Positions 6,866 to 14,575 of a DNA stretch of 20,847 nucleotides are shown here, piece after piece (within the stretch, counting starts at the first letter, position 1; each line of letters begins with the position of its first letter). Origin of the DNA: SXOA01 sp051004015 (GTDB lineage Bacteria > Planctomycetota > Planctomycetia > Pirellulales > Pirellulaceae); assembly GCA_051004015.1 (NCBI GenBank), contig JBPCKT010000090.1, positions 1 through 20,847 of the forward strand. The letters run 5' to 3'. The notes below the pieces were generated by a model. The model saw only the letters and a list, made by a program, of their open reading frames with translations, was not told the DNA's origin and made no database searches. The position numbers were made by a program, and so were the translations under genes.

Positions 6866-9800
6866 CTACGCATCGGCTCCTGCCGCTAGTCGCGGACGCG
6901 GCAAATCTTCCACGATCTCCGGCTCCAGCGGCAAATCGTCGTCGTGGTCGTATTGGTCCCGTCGCTGCCAGCCGATGAGGACGTAGAAGCGGTCTTGCAG
7001 GTCGAGCATCAGGCTGAGGAGCGCCGGGACGAAGACCAGCGTGATGACCGTGGAAATCAGCAGGCCGCCGAGCAAGACCGCGCCGATGCCGCGATAAAGC
7101 TCGCTGCCGGCTCCTGGGGCGAGGACCAGCGGCAGCAGGCCGACGAGGCCGCCGATCGTGGTCATGAAAATCGGGCGGATGCGGGTCCGGACGCTCTCCA
7201 CCACCGCCTGGCCGATGGGCATGTGGTCTTCGCGCAAATGCACGAGCGATTGCTCCACAATGAGAATCGGGTTATTCACCACCGTCCCCACCAGCATGAT
7301 GAAGCCGAGCATGGTCAGCACGTCCAGCGGCTGGAGCACGTAGAGATTGAGCAGCCACAGGCCGGCAAATCCGCCGACGGCCCCCAGCGGTACCGTGAGG
7401 ATGACCACCAGCGGATAAATCCAGGACTCGAATGTCGCCGCCATCAGCAGATAGGTGATGAGGACCGCCAGGGCCAGGTTCCACTTGAGCGATTGCCACG
7501 TGCTGCGGAGCTTGTCAGCCGTGCCGGCCAGGGCGATGCGGTAGCCTCCATCCAACTGGTCACCGGCCAGGCGGGGCGCTACCACCTGCTGGCTGATTAA
7601 GTCCATGGCCGCCTCCAACGGCATGGCAACCGGCGGCGTGACTTCGAGCGTGATCGCCCGCTGACGGGTGCGGTGGTTGATTTGCTCCGGCCCCGGCTCG
7701 AGCCGCAAATCGGCGACCGCCTCGAGCGGCACCAATTGGCCGGTGGGAGTGGCGACCGGAATGGAGCGGAGGCTCTGCTCGCTACTGGCAAACTTGTCCT
7801 CACCGATGATCCGCAGGTCGATCTTGTCGCCCCCTTTGTAGTAGTCGGTGGCATACGCTCCGTCGACCAGGGCATCCACGGCGTATCCCATCTCGGCTGC
7901 GGAAACCTGCATGTCCGCCGCCTGATCCCACTTGGGGTAGATTCGGACTTCCGGGTTGGAAAGATCGAGGCTCGGGTTCGGCCGAATTTGGGCTTCCGGC
8001 ATCAACCCTGGATTGCCCGGCGTCCCCTTGAGCTGCATGAAGATTTCACCGCCGATCCCCACCAGTTTATTGATGTCCGGGCCGGTGATTTCGATGTCCA
8101 CCGTGCGGCCGGCGGTGAGACCCTGTTCGAACAGGCTGGCCTGCTTGGCGATGAGGATGGTTCCCGGCAGCTTGTCGGCGATTTTTTGAATGACCGGCAC
8201 AAGGTCCCCGGCTCGCATGGGGTCCGCCGCACGGGCCCCGACGAAAACCTGGCGGTTGCGGGCCACAAAGAAAAAGTCCTCAATCACCAGCGTTTCGCCG
8301 CTCTTGACCTTGGGATCATTCGGGTCGACGTCCCAATTCGGCCGCAGATCCTCTTCCACGATGTTCCCCATCTTCAGAAGTTGATCGAGGTTGTATCCGG
8401 GAGGGGGAATCAGGATGGCGATGACCAGGTTGCGATTGCCCCCCGGCAAATATTCCACCTTCGGCAGCATGGCCCAGGTCGCGAGGCAGGAAACTGCAAT
8501 GACAATGCCCACAAAGACGACCCGCGGCAGGATGCCCCGCTGTAGAAAGCGATTGGCCGACAGCAGCATTTCCACCAGCGAAAGGGCGACGGCATCGCAC
8601 ACAACTAGCAGGAGTCTCACCGGCGTCCAGATTACGTACAAGAACTGCTGGAAATCCGACCTCGCCTGCGGCCGGCGGGATGAGCCGTTCTGCTCATGGC
8701 CGGATGCGCCTTCATGTGCCTCGCCCTCGGGCCGATGCCGCTTGAGAATCCGCATCGCGGCCGTCGGCACTACCGCTACGGCTACCAGCATGGATAAGGC
8801 GACGGCGGCACTGATGGCAATCGCAATATCGCGGAAGAGCTGGCCAGCTTCTTCTTGAATGAAGAGCACGGGAATGAATACCGCCAGGTTGGCGAGCGTG
8901 GCGTTGAGCAGCGCCCCCCAGACCTCGCCGGCGCCATTCACGCTGGCCGCTTCCGGACTTTCTCCCATTTGATGCCGCCGGTAGATGTTTTCCAGCATCA
9001 CAATGGCATTATCGACCAACATGCCCACGGCAAACGCGAGTCCCCCGAGTGCGGGCACATTCAGCGAGCGGCCCAGCAGGGCCATGACCAGAAAAGCTCC
9101 GATGGTGCTAATCAGAATGTGGGCGAAGATGATAATGGTGGAGCGGGCGCTCCGCAGAAAAACGAGCAGCGTGGCGAAGGTGAACAGGCTTCCCCACAAC
9201 AGGTTGTTGCTCACCAGGTTAACGGCCGAGTAGATGTATTCGGTCTCGTCGTAGACTTGCACAAGTTGCAAGTGGTTCTGCTTGAGCACCCCCTCGTTGA
9301 GCTCCTTGGCAGCGCCGCGGAGTCCCGTCATCACGTCCAGCACATTGGCCCCGACCGCCCGCTGGGCGTTGATGGCGATGCAGGTGGTGCCGAACCGCTT
9401 CACGAACCCATCCGGCTTCTTGTGCCCTTCGACGACGCGGCCAACGTCGTGGACATAGACCGGGCCCCCATCCCGCCGGGCGACGATGGCGTTCTCTACT
9501 TGTTCCGGGCTGCGGAACTGACCGAGCGTGCGGACGATGTACCGCCGCTTCCCTTCCCAAAAGTCGCCGGCTGATGTGTCCTCATTCTGGGCTCGCAGAG
9601 CGAGGCGGACCTGGTTGATGGTCAGGTTGCGAGCCGCCAACTTTTCCGGGTCGATGTAAAGCTGCAGCTCTTCCTCGCGGCCCCCCATGACGTTGGCATT
9701 GGAAACCCCTTCCACCCGCTCCAGGGCCGCTTCAATGTAGTCCTCGGCAAACTTGCGAAACTTGGAGATGTCCTGCTCTTCGGGAATCCATTTGCGAACT

Positions 9801-10372
9801 CGCGGATCTGTCGCGGCAAGTTTCCGCAGCCGATGCATTTTCAGGCCGTCGCTCTTGGCGGCATAGGCCAGCTCGATCGCCGCCGCCAGGTCGGGGTGTT
9901 CCGCCGCAAAGGCCTTCCCTTCCTCGGCGGGAGGGACGCGCTGTCCCAGGATGAACCAGGCAATCGGGCGGTCGGCGACGTTCGACGTGCTGATGACCGG
10001 CTCGTTGGCGTCCTCGGGATAAGTGGGGACCTGCGCGAGTTTGGTGTTGACCTTGAGCAGTGCCTCACGCATGTCCGAGCCGACGGGAAACTCCAGCGTC
10101 ACCCGTCCCAGCGAGTCCATGCTCTCGGAAGAAATCTTGCGGACTCCCTCCACGCTCTTCAGGTGCTCTTCCTGCTCCTGAATGATTTCCCGCTCCACCT
10201 CCTGCGGGCTCGCCCCGGGCCAGGTCGTTTCGATGGTCAGCGTCGGCACCTGCACTTCCGGCGTGAGCTGCATCGGCATGGTGAACAACGCCAGGATGCC
10301 GAACATCACCAGCAGGATGACGCCGACGGTGACCTTCACCGGGTTGTGAACGAACGTCTTGATCAAATTCAT
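6866..10372 (-). CDS. RND-family efflux transporter, inner-membrane pump
   Basis: The protein is 1168 aa. The start at 10372 gives MNLIKTFVHNPVKVTV, the classic start of AcrB-type pumps, and its ATGA overlaps the stop of the fusion-protein gene. The pattern is that of RND pumps: helix 1 at 12-32, a large periplasmic domain, helices 2-6 from about 390 to 590, a cytoplasmic loop and amphipathic segment, helix 7 near 660-680, a second periplasmic domain and helices 8-12. In helix 4 the proton-relay motif is GMLVDNAIVMLEN (Asp454-Asn455), the one-Asp variant seen in many pumps where AcrB has Asp-Asp. It would export drugs, lipids or other small molecules using the proton gradient, together with the upstream fusion protein. 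No TolC-like outer-membrane partner is in the window. Residues about 144-212 form an extra segment not usual in AcrB. Confidence 0.93.
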   Translation of the reverse strand: MNLIKTFVHNPVKVTVGVILLVMFGILALFTMPMQLTPEVQVPTLTIETTWPGASPQEVEREIIQEQEEHLKSVEGVRKISSESMDSLGRVTLEFPVGSDMREALLKVNTKLAQVPTYPEDANEPVISTSNVADRPIAWFILGQRVPPAEEGKAFAAEHPDLAAAIELAYAAKSDGLKMHRLRKLAATDPRVRKWIPEEQDISKFRKFAEDYIEAALERVEGVSNANVMGGREEELQLYIDPEKLAARNLTINQVRLALRAQNEDTSAGDFWEGKRRYIVRTLGQFRSPEQVENAIVARRDGGPVYVHDVGRVVEGHKKPDGFVKRFGTTCIAINAQRAVGANVLDVMTGLRGAAKELNEGVLKQNHLQLVQVYDETEYIYSAVNLVSNNLLWGSLFTFATLLVFLRSARSTIIIFAHILISTIGAFLVMALLGRSLNVPALGGLAFAVGMLVDNAIVMLENIYRRHQMGESPEAASVNGAGEVWGALLNATLANLAVFIPVLFIQEEAGQLFRDIAIAISAAVALSMLVAVAVVPTAAMRILKRHRPEGEAHEGASGHEQNGSSRRPQARSDFQQFLYVIWTPVRLLLVVCDAVALSLVEMLLSANRFLQRGILPRVVFVGIVIAVSCLATWAMLPKVEYLPGGNRNLVIAILIPPPGYNLDQLLKMGNIVEEDLRPNWDVDPNDPKVKSGETLVIEDFFFVARNRQVFVGARAADPMRAGDLVPVIQKIADKLPGTILIAKQASLFEQGLTAGRTVDIEITGPDINKLVGIGGEIFMQLKGTPGNPGLMPEAQIRPNPSLDLSNPEVRIYPKWDQAADMQVSAAEMGYAVDALVDGAYATDYYKGGDKIDLRIIGEDKFASSEQSLRSIPVATPTGQLVPLEAVADLRLEPGPEQINHRTRQRAITLEVTPPVAMPLEAAMDLISQQVVAPRLAGDQLDGGYRIALAGTADKLRSTWQSLKWNLALAVLITYLLMAATFESWIYPLVVILTVPLGAVGGFAGLWLLNLYVLQPLDVLTMLGFIMLVGTVVNNPILIVEQSLVHLREDHMPIGQAVVESVRTRIRPIFMTTIGGLVGLLPLVLAPGAGSELYRGIGAVLLGGLLISTVITLVFVPALLSLMLDLQDRFYVLIGWQRRDQYDHDDDLPLEPEIVEDLPRPRLAAGADA

Positions 10373-11730
10373 GGATTTTGCCCCACCAACTGCTCTTTCT
10401 CGTACGGAATCTCGCGCCGCTCCGTCCGCACCTCCTGCATCGGCCGCAGTCGTTCGTTCCCTTCGACGACGACCTGGTCTCCATCCTTGATTTCGCCGTT
10501 GCCCACGCTTACCCACAGCCCGCGCGAAGCGCCGAGTGTGATCGGCACCGGCCGGACCACCGACTTCTTTGTCTTGGGGTCGGTGTCCACGACGTAGACC
10601 AGCGGCGTTTTTCCGCTCAGCACTACCGCATCTTTGGGAATCAGTGGCACCGCCACGGGGTCTCCGACGGCGAGCGTCACGCGGGCGAACATCCCGGCCT
10701 TGAGCAAGGGCACTTTCCCCTGTTGTTCGTTTTGCACTCGGACCTTCACGGGGAATGTGCGCGACCGGGCGTCGGCCTGAGGGTTGATGACGGCAATCTG
10801 TCCTTCAAACCGCCGGCCACGGAGCGACGGCACTTCCACGTCGCCAACGACCGCCACATCCAGCCGGGCGACATAATCTTCCAGCACGCCGATTTCCACG
10901 TCCACCATGCTCAGCTCGGCGATTTCCGCGATGGGATCCCCCTGCATGACCCACTGGCCCACTTCCGTGAGCTCGGCGGTGACAAAGCCGTCAAAGGGGG
11001 CAAACATCGTATGCCGGTCGTATTGCTCCGTCAGCCGCTCGACCTCGGCTGCTTGAACGGCGACTTTCGCCTGTCCCAGAGCGTAGGTCCAGGTGGCCGC
11101 TGCCGTCATGTCCGCTTCATTCTTCTGCCCAGGCTCCATCTGTTGATTCGGTCCCTGCGTCAGCTTCCGCAGGGTTGTCACAGCCTCCTCCACGAGCGCA
11201 TGAGATTGGGAAGCCAGGGCGATGTTCTCTTCCGTTTCCTCGCGGGCGGCGGAAGTCCCCAGCGTTTTTCCCCGCTCGCGCTTCGACTCTCGAAATTCGA
11301 GCATCGCCTTCGCGCTGGCGAGCTTCGCCTTGGCTTGCTTCACCTGATCTTCCCAGGAGTCCGCCAGTTCTGCGAGCTCCGCCTTGCGCAGCGACAGCTC
11401 GGCTTCGGCAGACTTTTTCTCGGCTCCAATGACTCCGCGGCGGAGGTGGGCGATGGGATCCCCCTTCTTCACAAAGTCCCCGTCGTTGACCAGGTATTCC
11501 TCCACCCGCCCGGGAGCCGCACTGCCGACGATGCTCTTGCGGAGCGGCTTGACGGTTCCGACGAAGGTCTTCGGCTCGCTGACTTTGTCCCTGCGGGCCG
11601 TGGCCACGATGACTTTGGGGCTTGGCGGCGGAGCGCCGGCTTTGGGGGCTTGGCCGGGTGCAGCCTGGCCTAGACCAATGAGCAAGCCGCCCATCATCAG
11701 CGCACCAGATAGTTTCGGAAATCGCTTCAT
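10369..11730 (-). CDS. RND efflux periplasmic adaptor (membrane fusion protein, HlyD/AcrA family)
   Basis: The protein is 453 aa from the ATG at 11730, which has an AAAGGAGG site 10 nt upstream inside the end of the marR gene. It starts with a signal peptide (MKRFPKLSGALMMGGLLIGLGQAA) and a Pro/Ala linker. The first half of the biotinyl-lipoyl-like domain is near VGSAAPGRVEEYLVNDGDFVKKGD (residues about 68-91), followed by a long alpha-helical hairpin (about 100-235). The second lipoyl half is at APFDGFVTAELTEVGQWVMQGD, then beta-barrel and membrane-proximal domains. It bridges the inner-membrane pump and an outer-membrane channel. The gene lies 2 nt after marR and overlaps the pump gene by ATGA, so the three are one transcription unit. 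Confidence 0.93.
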   Translation of the reverse strand: MKRFPKLSGALMMGGLLIGLGQAAPGQAPKAGAPPPSPKVIVATARRDKVSEPKTFVGTVKPLRKSIVGSAAPGRVEEYLVNDGDFVKKGDPIAHLRRGVIGAEKKSAEAELSLRKAELAELADSWEDQVKQAKAKLASAKAMLEFRESKRERGKTLGTSAAREETEENIALASQSHALVEEAVTTLRKLTQGPNQQMEPGQKNEADMTAAATWTYALGQAKVAVQAAEVERLTEQYDRHTMFAPFDGFVTAELTEVGQWVMQGDPIAEIAELSMVDVEIGVLEDYVARLDVAVVGDVEVPSLRGRRFEGQIAVINPQADARSRTFPVKVRVQNEQQGKVPLLKAGMFARVTLAVGDPVAVPLIPKDAVVLSGKTPLVYVVDTDPKTKKSVVRPVPITLGASRGLWVSVGNGEIKDGDQVVVEGNERLRPMQEVRTERREIPYEKEQLVGQNP

Positions 11731-11732
11731 GA

Positions 11733-12188
11733 TTATCCTGCCTCCTTTGCTGTCGTGGCCGTTTTCAGGTTCTGCTGAACGCACGCGAGCAGCCGCTTGA
11801 GCGTGGCCATCTCGCTGGAGGAGAGTCCGTGGGCGGCCCGTTTGCGGACTCGCCTGGCTGCCGTCACCACTTTGTTCCAGACGGGTTTGGCCGCGGCCTG
11901 AGGCCGGATGATCTTGCGACGTCCGTCGGCCGGGTCGCTGTCCCGGCAAATCCAGCCGTCCCGTTCCATCCGGTCCAGGATGCCAACGAGCGTGGGGGGC
12001 TCGATCCGCATCAGCTCGGCCAGGCGGCATTGGGGAATCGGTCCTTCCAAGGCGAGACACCCCAGCATCTGGCACTGGCGATAGGTAATCCCCTGCGGCG
12101 CCAATTCATCGTTGATGGCCCGCTGATAGTCGTTGGCTGCCGTGATTACCCAGAAGCCGACGCTGTTTTCAAAGTCGTAGTCGAACAT
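11733..12188 (-). CDS. MarR-family transcriptional regulator
   Basis: The protein is 151 aa. The winged helix-turn-helix spans about residues 35-100, with ITYRQCQMLGCLALEG, the recognition region CRLAELMRIEPPTLVGILDRMERDGWI and the wing RDSDPADGRRKI, where the DxRxK pattern is the MarR signature. Helices at both ends would form the dimer interface. It is first in an operon with the adaptor and pump genes, so by analogy with other MarR regulators it probably represses the efflux operon and is released by a pump substrate. The ATG has no strong Shine-Dalgarno. No clear palindromic operator was identified in the upstream gap. Confidence 0.93.
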   Translation of the reverse strand: MFDYDFENSVGFWVITAANDYQRAINDELAPQGITYRQCQMLGCLALEGPIPQCRLAELMRIEPPTLVGILDRMERDGWICRDSDPADGRRKIIRPQAAAKPVWNKVVTAARRVRKRAAHGLSSSEMATLKRLLACVQQNLKTATTAKEAG

Positions 12189-12285
12189 GGCGGCTGGCCC
12201 ACATAGTTAGCGCACGAACGAATTAATCATCCTACGCCTGTTGCCGCTGGAATGCAATCAGGATTCTGGGCAACTTCCGGCAGGA

Positions 12286-12314
12286 TTGTGGGGCCATTCG
12301 CGGCTGGCTAGACT
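12286..12314 (+). promoter_or_regulatory. Possible promoter of the hypothetical-enolase-membrane protein cluster
   Basis: TTGTGG (12286-12291) and TAGACT (12309-12314) are separated by 17 nt. The expected start point at about 12321 coincides with the ATG at 12322, suggesting a leaderless message. The match to consensus is moderate. Confidence 0.3.
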
Positions 12315-12321
12315 GCCCTGG

Positions 12322-12681
12322 ATGCCCCCCCGCGACCAGATGCTCGCCGTTGACGCCCAACTCGCCCACGTCTGGATGGTGCGGGCGTTCCTGAAGCATA
12401 GCGACGAAGCTCAGGAGGACGACGAGCTGGCCGAGGTTCACCGGCAGCTCTACGACTACATGCTGGCCTTGGGCGGTCCGCTGAAAGAGGGAAACGCCGA
12501 CGAATACCTCAAACTGGCCCGCAAAAAGCTTGGCAAGCTGAAAAAGGCGACCGAGAAATTCACCGAAGTCCAGCCGCAGGTTTCGACGCACACGAACTTT
12601 CAGATGGCGGTAATGAGTTTGCGGACGGCAGTGGAGGAAGTGACGAAATTGCTTGAGGACGCTACTATAACGAAACCATGA
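12322..12681 (+). CDS. Conserved-looking small protein of unknown function
   Basis: The protein is 119 aa from the ATG at 12322. The frame is open further to a TTG at 12241, but the extra 27 residues (rich in Leu, Gly and Pro) do not look like part of the fold, and a promoter-like pair points to 12322. It is soluble and mostly helical, with no signal peptide. Features are HVWMVRAFLKHSDEAQEDDELAEV, YDYMLALGGPL, a Lys-rich helix (EYLKLARKKLGKLKKATEKF) and a C-terminal helix (MAVMSLRTAVEEVTKLLE). This may be a helical bundle. I do not recognise a family with a known role. Its stop overlaps the ATG of the enolase-type gene by ATGA, so translation is coupled and the products may work together. Confidence 0.75.
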   Translation: MPPRDQMLAVDAQLAHVWMVRAFLKHSDEAQEDDELAEVHRQLYDYMLALGGPLKEGNADEYLKLARKKLGKLKKATEKFTEVQPQVSTHTNFQMAVMSLRTAVEEVTKLLEDATITKP

Positions 12682-14030
12682 GCAAACCGACCGACATCCG
12701 CATCCTCTCCGTTGCTTCCACCACGGAGCTGATCAAGTATCGCTCGCCCATCAAGTTCGGTGGCCGGGTTGTCATCGACGCCATGCTGCTGAACGTGACG
12801 CTCGATGTAGAGACGCGGGATGGCAAGCGTGGGCAAGGTTTCGGCTCGATGCCAATGGGGAACGTCTGGGCCTGGCCGACGGACGCGATTTCCACGGAGC
12901 AGACCCAGGCGGCCATGCTGGAATTCGCTCAACGGTTGGAAAAGGAAGTCGCGACTTACAAGGGAATGGCCCATCCGCTGGACATCACGGTGGACTGGGG
13001 AGAAAAGTACCAATCGATCGCGGACGAAGTCGTCGCTGCAATGAAGCTCCCCCAGCCCATGCCGAAGCTGGCACAACTGGTTGCGGCGAGTCCCTTTGAA
13101 GCGGCCGTCCATGATGCCCAGGGAAAGGCGCTCGGCGTCAATTCCTACAACCTGCTCGGGCCGGAGTTCGTCAGCAAGGATATTGCCGCCTACCTGGAGC
13201 CGGCGTTCGCGGGGGAGTATCTCGACCGCTACACCAGCCGCGAGCCGAAGGCGAAGATGCCGCTGTATCACCTGGTCGGGGCGCTCGACCCGCTGACGGC
13301 TGGCGACGTGACGACGCGGATTGAGGACGGACTGCCGAACACGCTGGGGGAATGGATCCTGGCGGACGGGCTGACGCATCTGAAAATCAAGCTCAACGGC
13401 GACAAGCTGCCGTGGGACGTGGACCGGGTCGTGGCTGTCAATCGTGTGGCGGAAGAGACGCAGCCAATGCTTGGCGTTTCCACCTGGTTCTATTCCTGCG
13501 ACTTCAACGAGCGGTGCGCGAACGTGGAGTACCTGCTTGATTTTCTCGCCAAGGTCAAGGAGCTCGCCCCCGCCGCTCTCGGCCGGCTGCAATATATCGA
13601 GCAGCCGACACACCGGGACCTGAAGGCCCACCCGGAAAACCGGATGCACCGGGCCGCCGCCATCAAGCCGGTAGTGATCGACGAATCGCTCATCGACCTG
13701 GAGAGCTTCCACCTGGCCCGCGAGCAGGGCTATTCCGGCGTGGCCCTCAAAGCCTGCAAGGGGCACACCGAGGCCCTGCTGATGGGAGCCGCCGCCCAGA
13801 AATACAAAATGTTCCTCTGCGTGCAGGACCTCTCCTGCCCCGGCTACTCCTTCCTCCACTCCAGCAGCCTCGCCGCCCGCATCCCCACCATCGCCGGCAT
13901 CGAAGGCAACAGCCGGCAGTATTGCCCGTCCGGAAACGTTGCGTGGAAGGAGCGGTTCCCAACGATGTTCACCATCAGCGACGGGACTGTGGGGACCAGC
14001 GTGCTGACGGGGCCGGGGCTGGGGTTTTAG
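12678..14030 (+). CDS. Enolase-superfamily enzyme (mandelate racemase / muconate lactonizing type)
   Basis: The protein is 450 aa. The N-terminal capping domain (about 1-150) is followed by a modified TIM barrel. Superfamily positions can be seen: a KxK-type pair in THLKIKLNG (residues about 232-240), a metal ligand candidate in RLQYIEQPTHRDL, another in KPVVIDESLIDLE, and a late-strand Lys in GVALKACKGHTEALL. These enzymes bind Mg2+ and abstract a proton next to a carboxylate, acting as dehydratases, racemases or cycloisomerases on sugar acids and similar substrates. The substrate here cannot be told. The many insertions relative to typical 370-aa members suggest a planctomycete-specific branch. 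It is translationally coupled to the small protein upstream and 4 nt from the membrane protein downstream. Confidence 0.85.
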   Translation: MSKPTDIRILSVASTTELIKYRSPIKFGGRVVIDAMLLNVTLDVETRDGKRGQGFGSMPMGNVWAWPTDAISTEQTQAAMLEFAQRLEKEVATYKGMAHPLDITVDWGEKYQSIADEVVAAMKLPQPMPKLAQLVAASPFEAAVHDAQGKALGVNSYNLLGPEFVSKDIAAYLEPAFAGEYLDRYTSREPKAKMPLYHLVGALDPLTAGDVTTRIEDGLPNTLGEWILADGLTHLKIKLNGDKLPWDVDRVVAVNRVAEETQPMLGVSTWFYSCDFNERCANVEYLLDFLAKVKELAPAALGRLQYIEQPTHRDLKAHPENRMHRAAAIKPVVIDESLIDLESFHLAREQGYSGVALKACKGHTEALLMGAAAQKYKMFLCVQDLSCPGYSFLHSSSLAARIPTIAGIEGNSRQYCPSGNVAWKERFPTMFTISDGTVGTSVLTGPGLGF

Positions 14031-14034
14031 CGGT

Positions 14035-14430
14035 ATGGACTTCAAGATTGAAGTGCCGGACGAAGTGATCGCCGTCTTGGCGGTTGTGGGCTTCGTCACG
14101 TTCTTTGCGGCAATTCTTGCTTGGGGAGTAGGCGACTCACAAAAACGTGGGCAAGCGGGTTGCCTGTTTCTGATTTTATTCTTGTTCTTCGGTCCGCTCG
14201 CCGTTTTGGTTTGGCTCCTTGTGAGACCAGCAAAGACGCTTGTTCAGAGGCTGAATGAAAACTACAGCTGTGCGGACGAGGCCTTGGCAGCGGCTTCCAG
14301 TTTGGAGCAACTGGGAGAATGGGAACACGCGATCGGCCTCTATGAAAGCGCCGCATACCGCTGGCCCGACCAGAAAGGATATATTGCCGAGTGTCTGAAT
14401 CGCATCAAAGAAAAACAGTCGCCCGGTTAG
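14035..14430 (+). CDS. Small membrane protein of unknown function
   Basis: The protein is 131 aa. Two transmembrane helices are evident, EVIAVLAVVGFVTFFAAILAWGV (about 9-32) and AGCLFLILFLFFGPLAVLVWLLV (about 41-63), with a short basic loop (DSQKRGQ) between them. The C-terminal half is soluble and TPR-like, with an amphipathic pair LEQLGEWEHAIGLYESAAYRWPDQKGYIAECLNRIKEK. The start is 4 nt after the enolase-type stop, so it probably belongs to the same transcript. The codons are more AT-rich than in the upstream gene. The function is unknown. Confidence 0.75.
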   Translation: MDFKIEVPDEVIAVLAVVGFVTFFAAILAWGVGDSQKRGQAGCLFLILFLFFGPLAVLVWLLVRPAKTLVQRLNENYSCADEALAAASSLEQLGEWEHAIGLYESAAYRWPDQKGYIAECLNRIKEKQSPG

Positions 14431-14464
14431 AAAATGGCTTGTTGCTCGGATTCGCGGATGAGTG

Positions 14465-14494
14465 TTGAGAAACATAAGCCATCTCTGATATAAT
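14465..14494 (+). promoter_or_regulatory. Strong sigma-70 promoter of the DUF1501 gene
   Basis: TTGAGA (14465-14470) and a consensus TATAAT (14489-14494) are spaced by 18 nt, and TG at 14486-14487 makes an extended -10. The start point would be near 14501, giving a leader of about 75 nt that contains the perfect hairpin at 14516-14555. This is the best promoter in the window. Confidence 0.7.
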
Positions 14495-14515
14495 CGGGCC
14501 TGCCGTTATTGTCGC

Positions 14516-14555
14516 CTTTCGCTCCGCGAAAGGATTTACTTTCGCGGAGCGAAAG
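14516..14555. repeat. Perfect 17-bp inverted repeat in the DUF1501 leader
   Basis: CTTTCGCTCCGCGAAAG (14516-14532) and CTTTCGCGGAGCGAAAG (14539-14555) are exact reverse complements around GATTTA. Each arm is itself nearly palindromic (CTTTCGC...GCGAAAG). The same type of unit is, from memory, frequent in planctomycete genomes. It is followed by TCAAC and not by a T-run, so it is not a normal terminator. Confidence 0.85.
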
Positions 14556-14575
14556 TCAACATTGAGGAACCACCC

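Noticed and set aside
12600..14099. 499-codon open frame on the minus strand
   Set aside because: It mirrors the enolase-type gene, whose superfamily motifs are on the plus strand. The antisense product has His/Arg/Val-rich low-complexity sequence.
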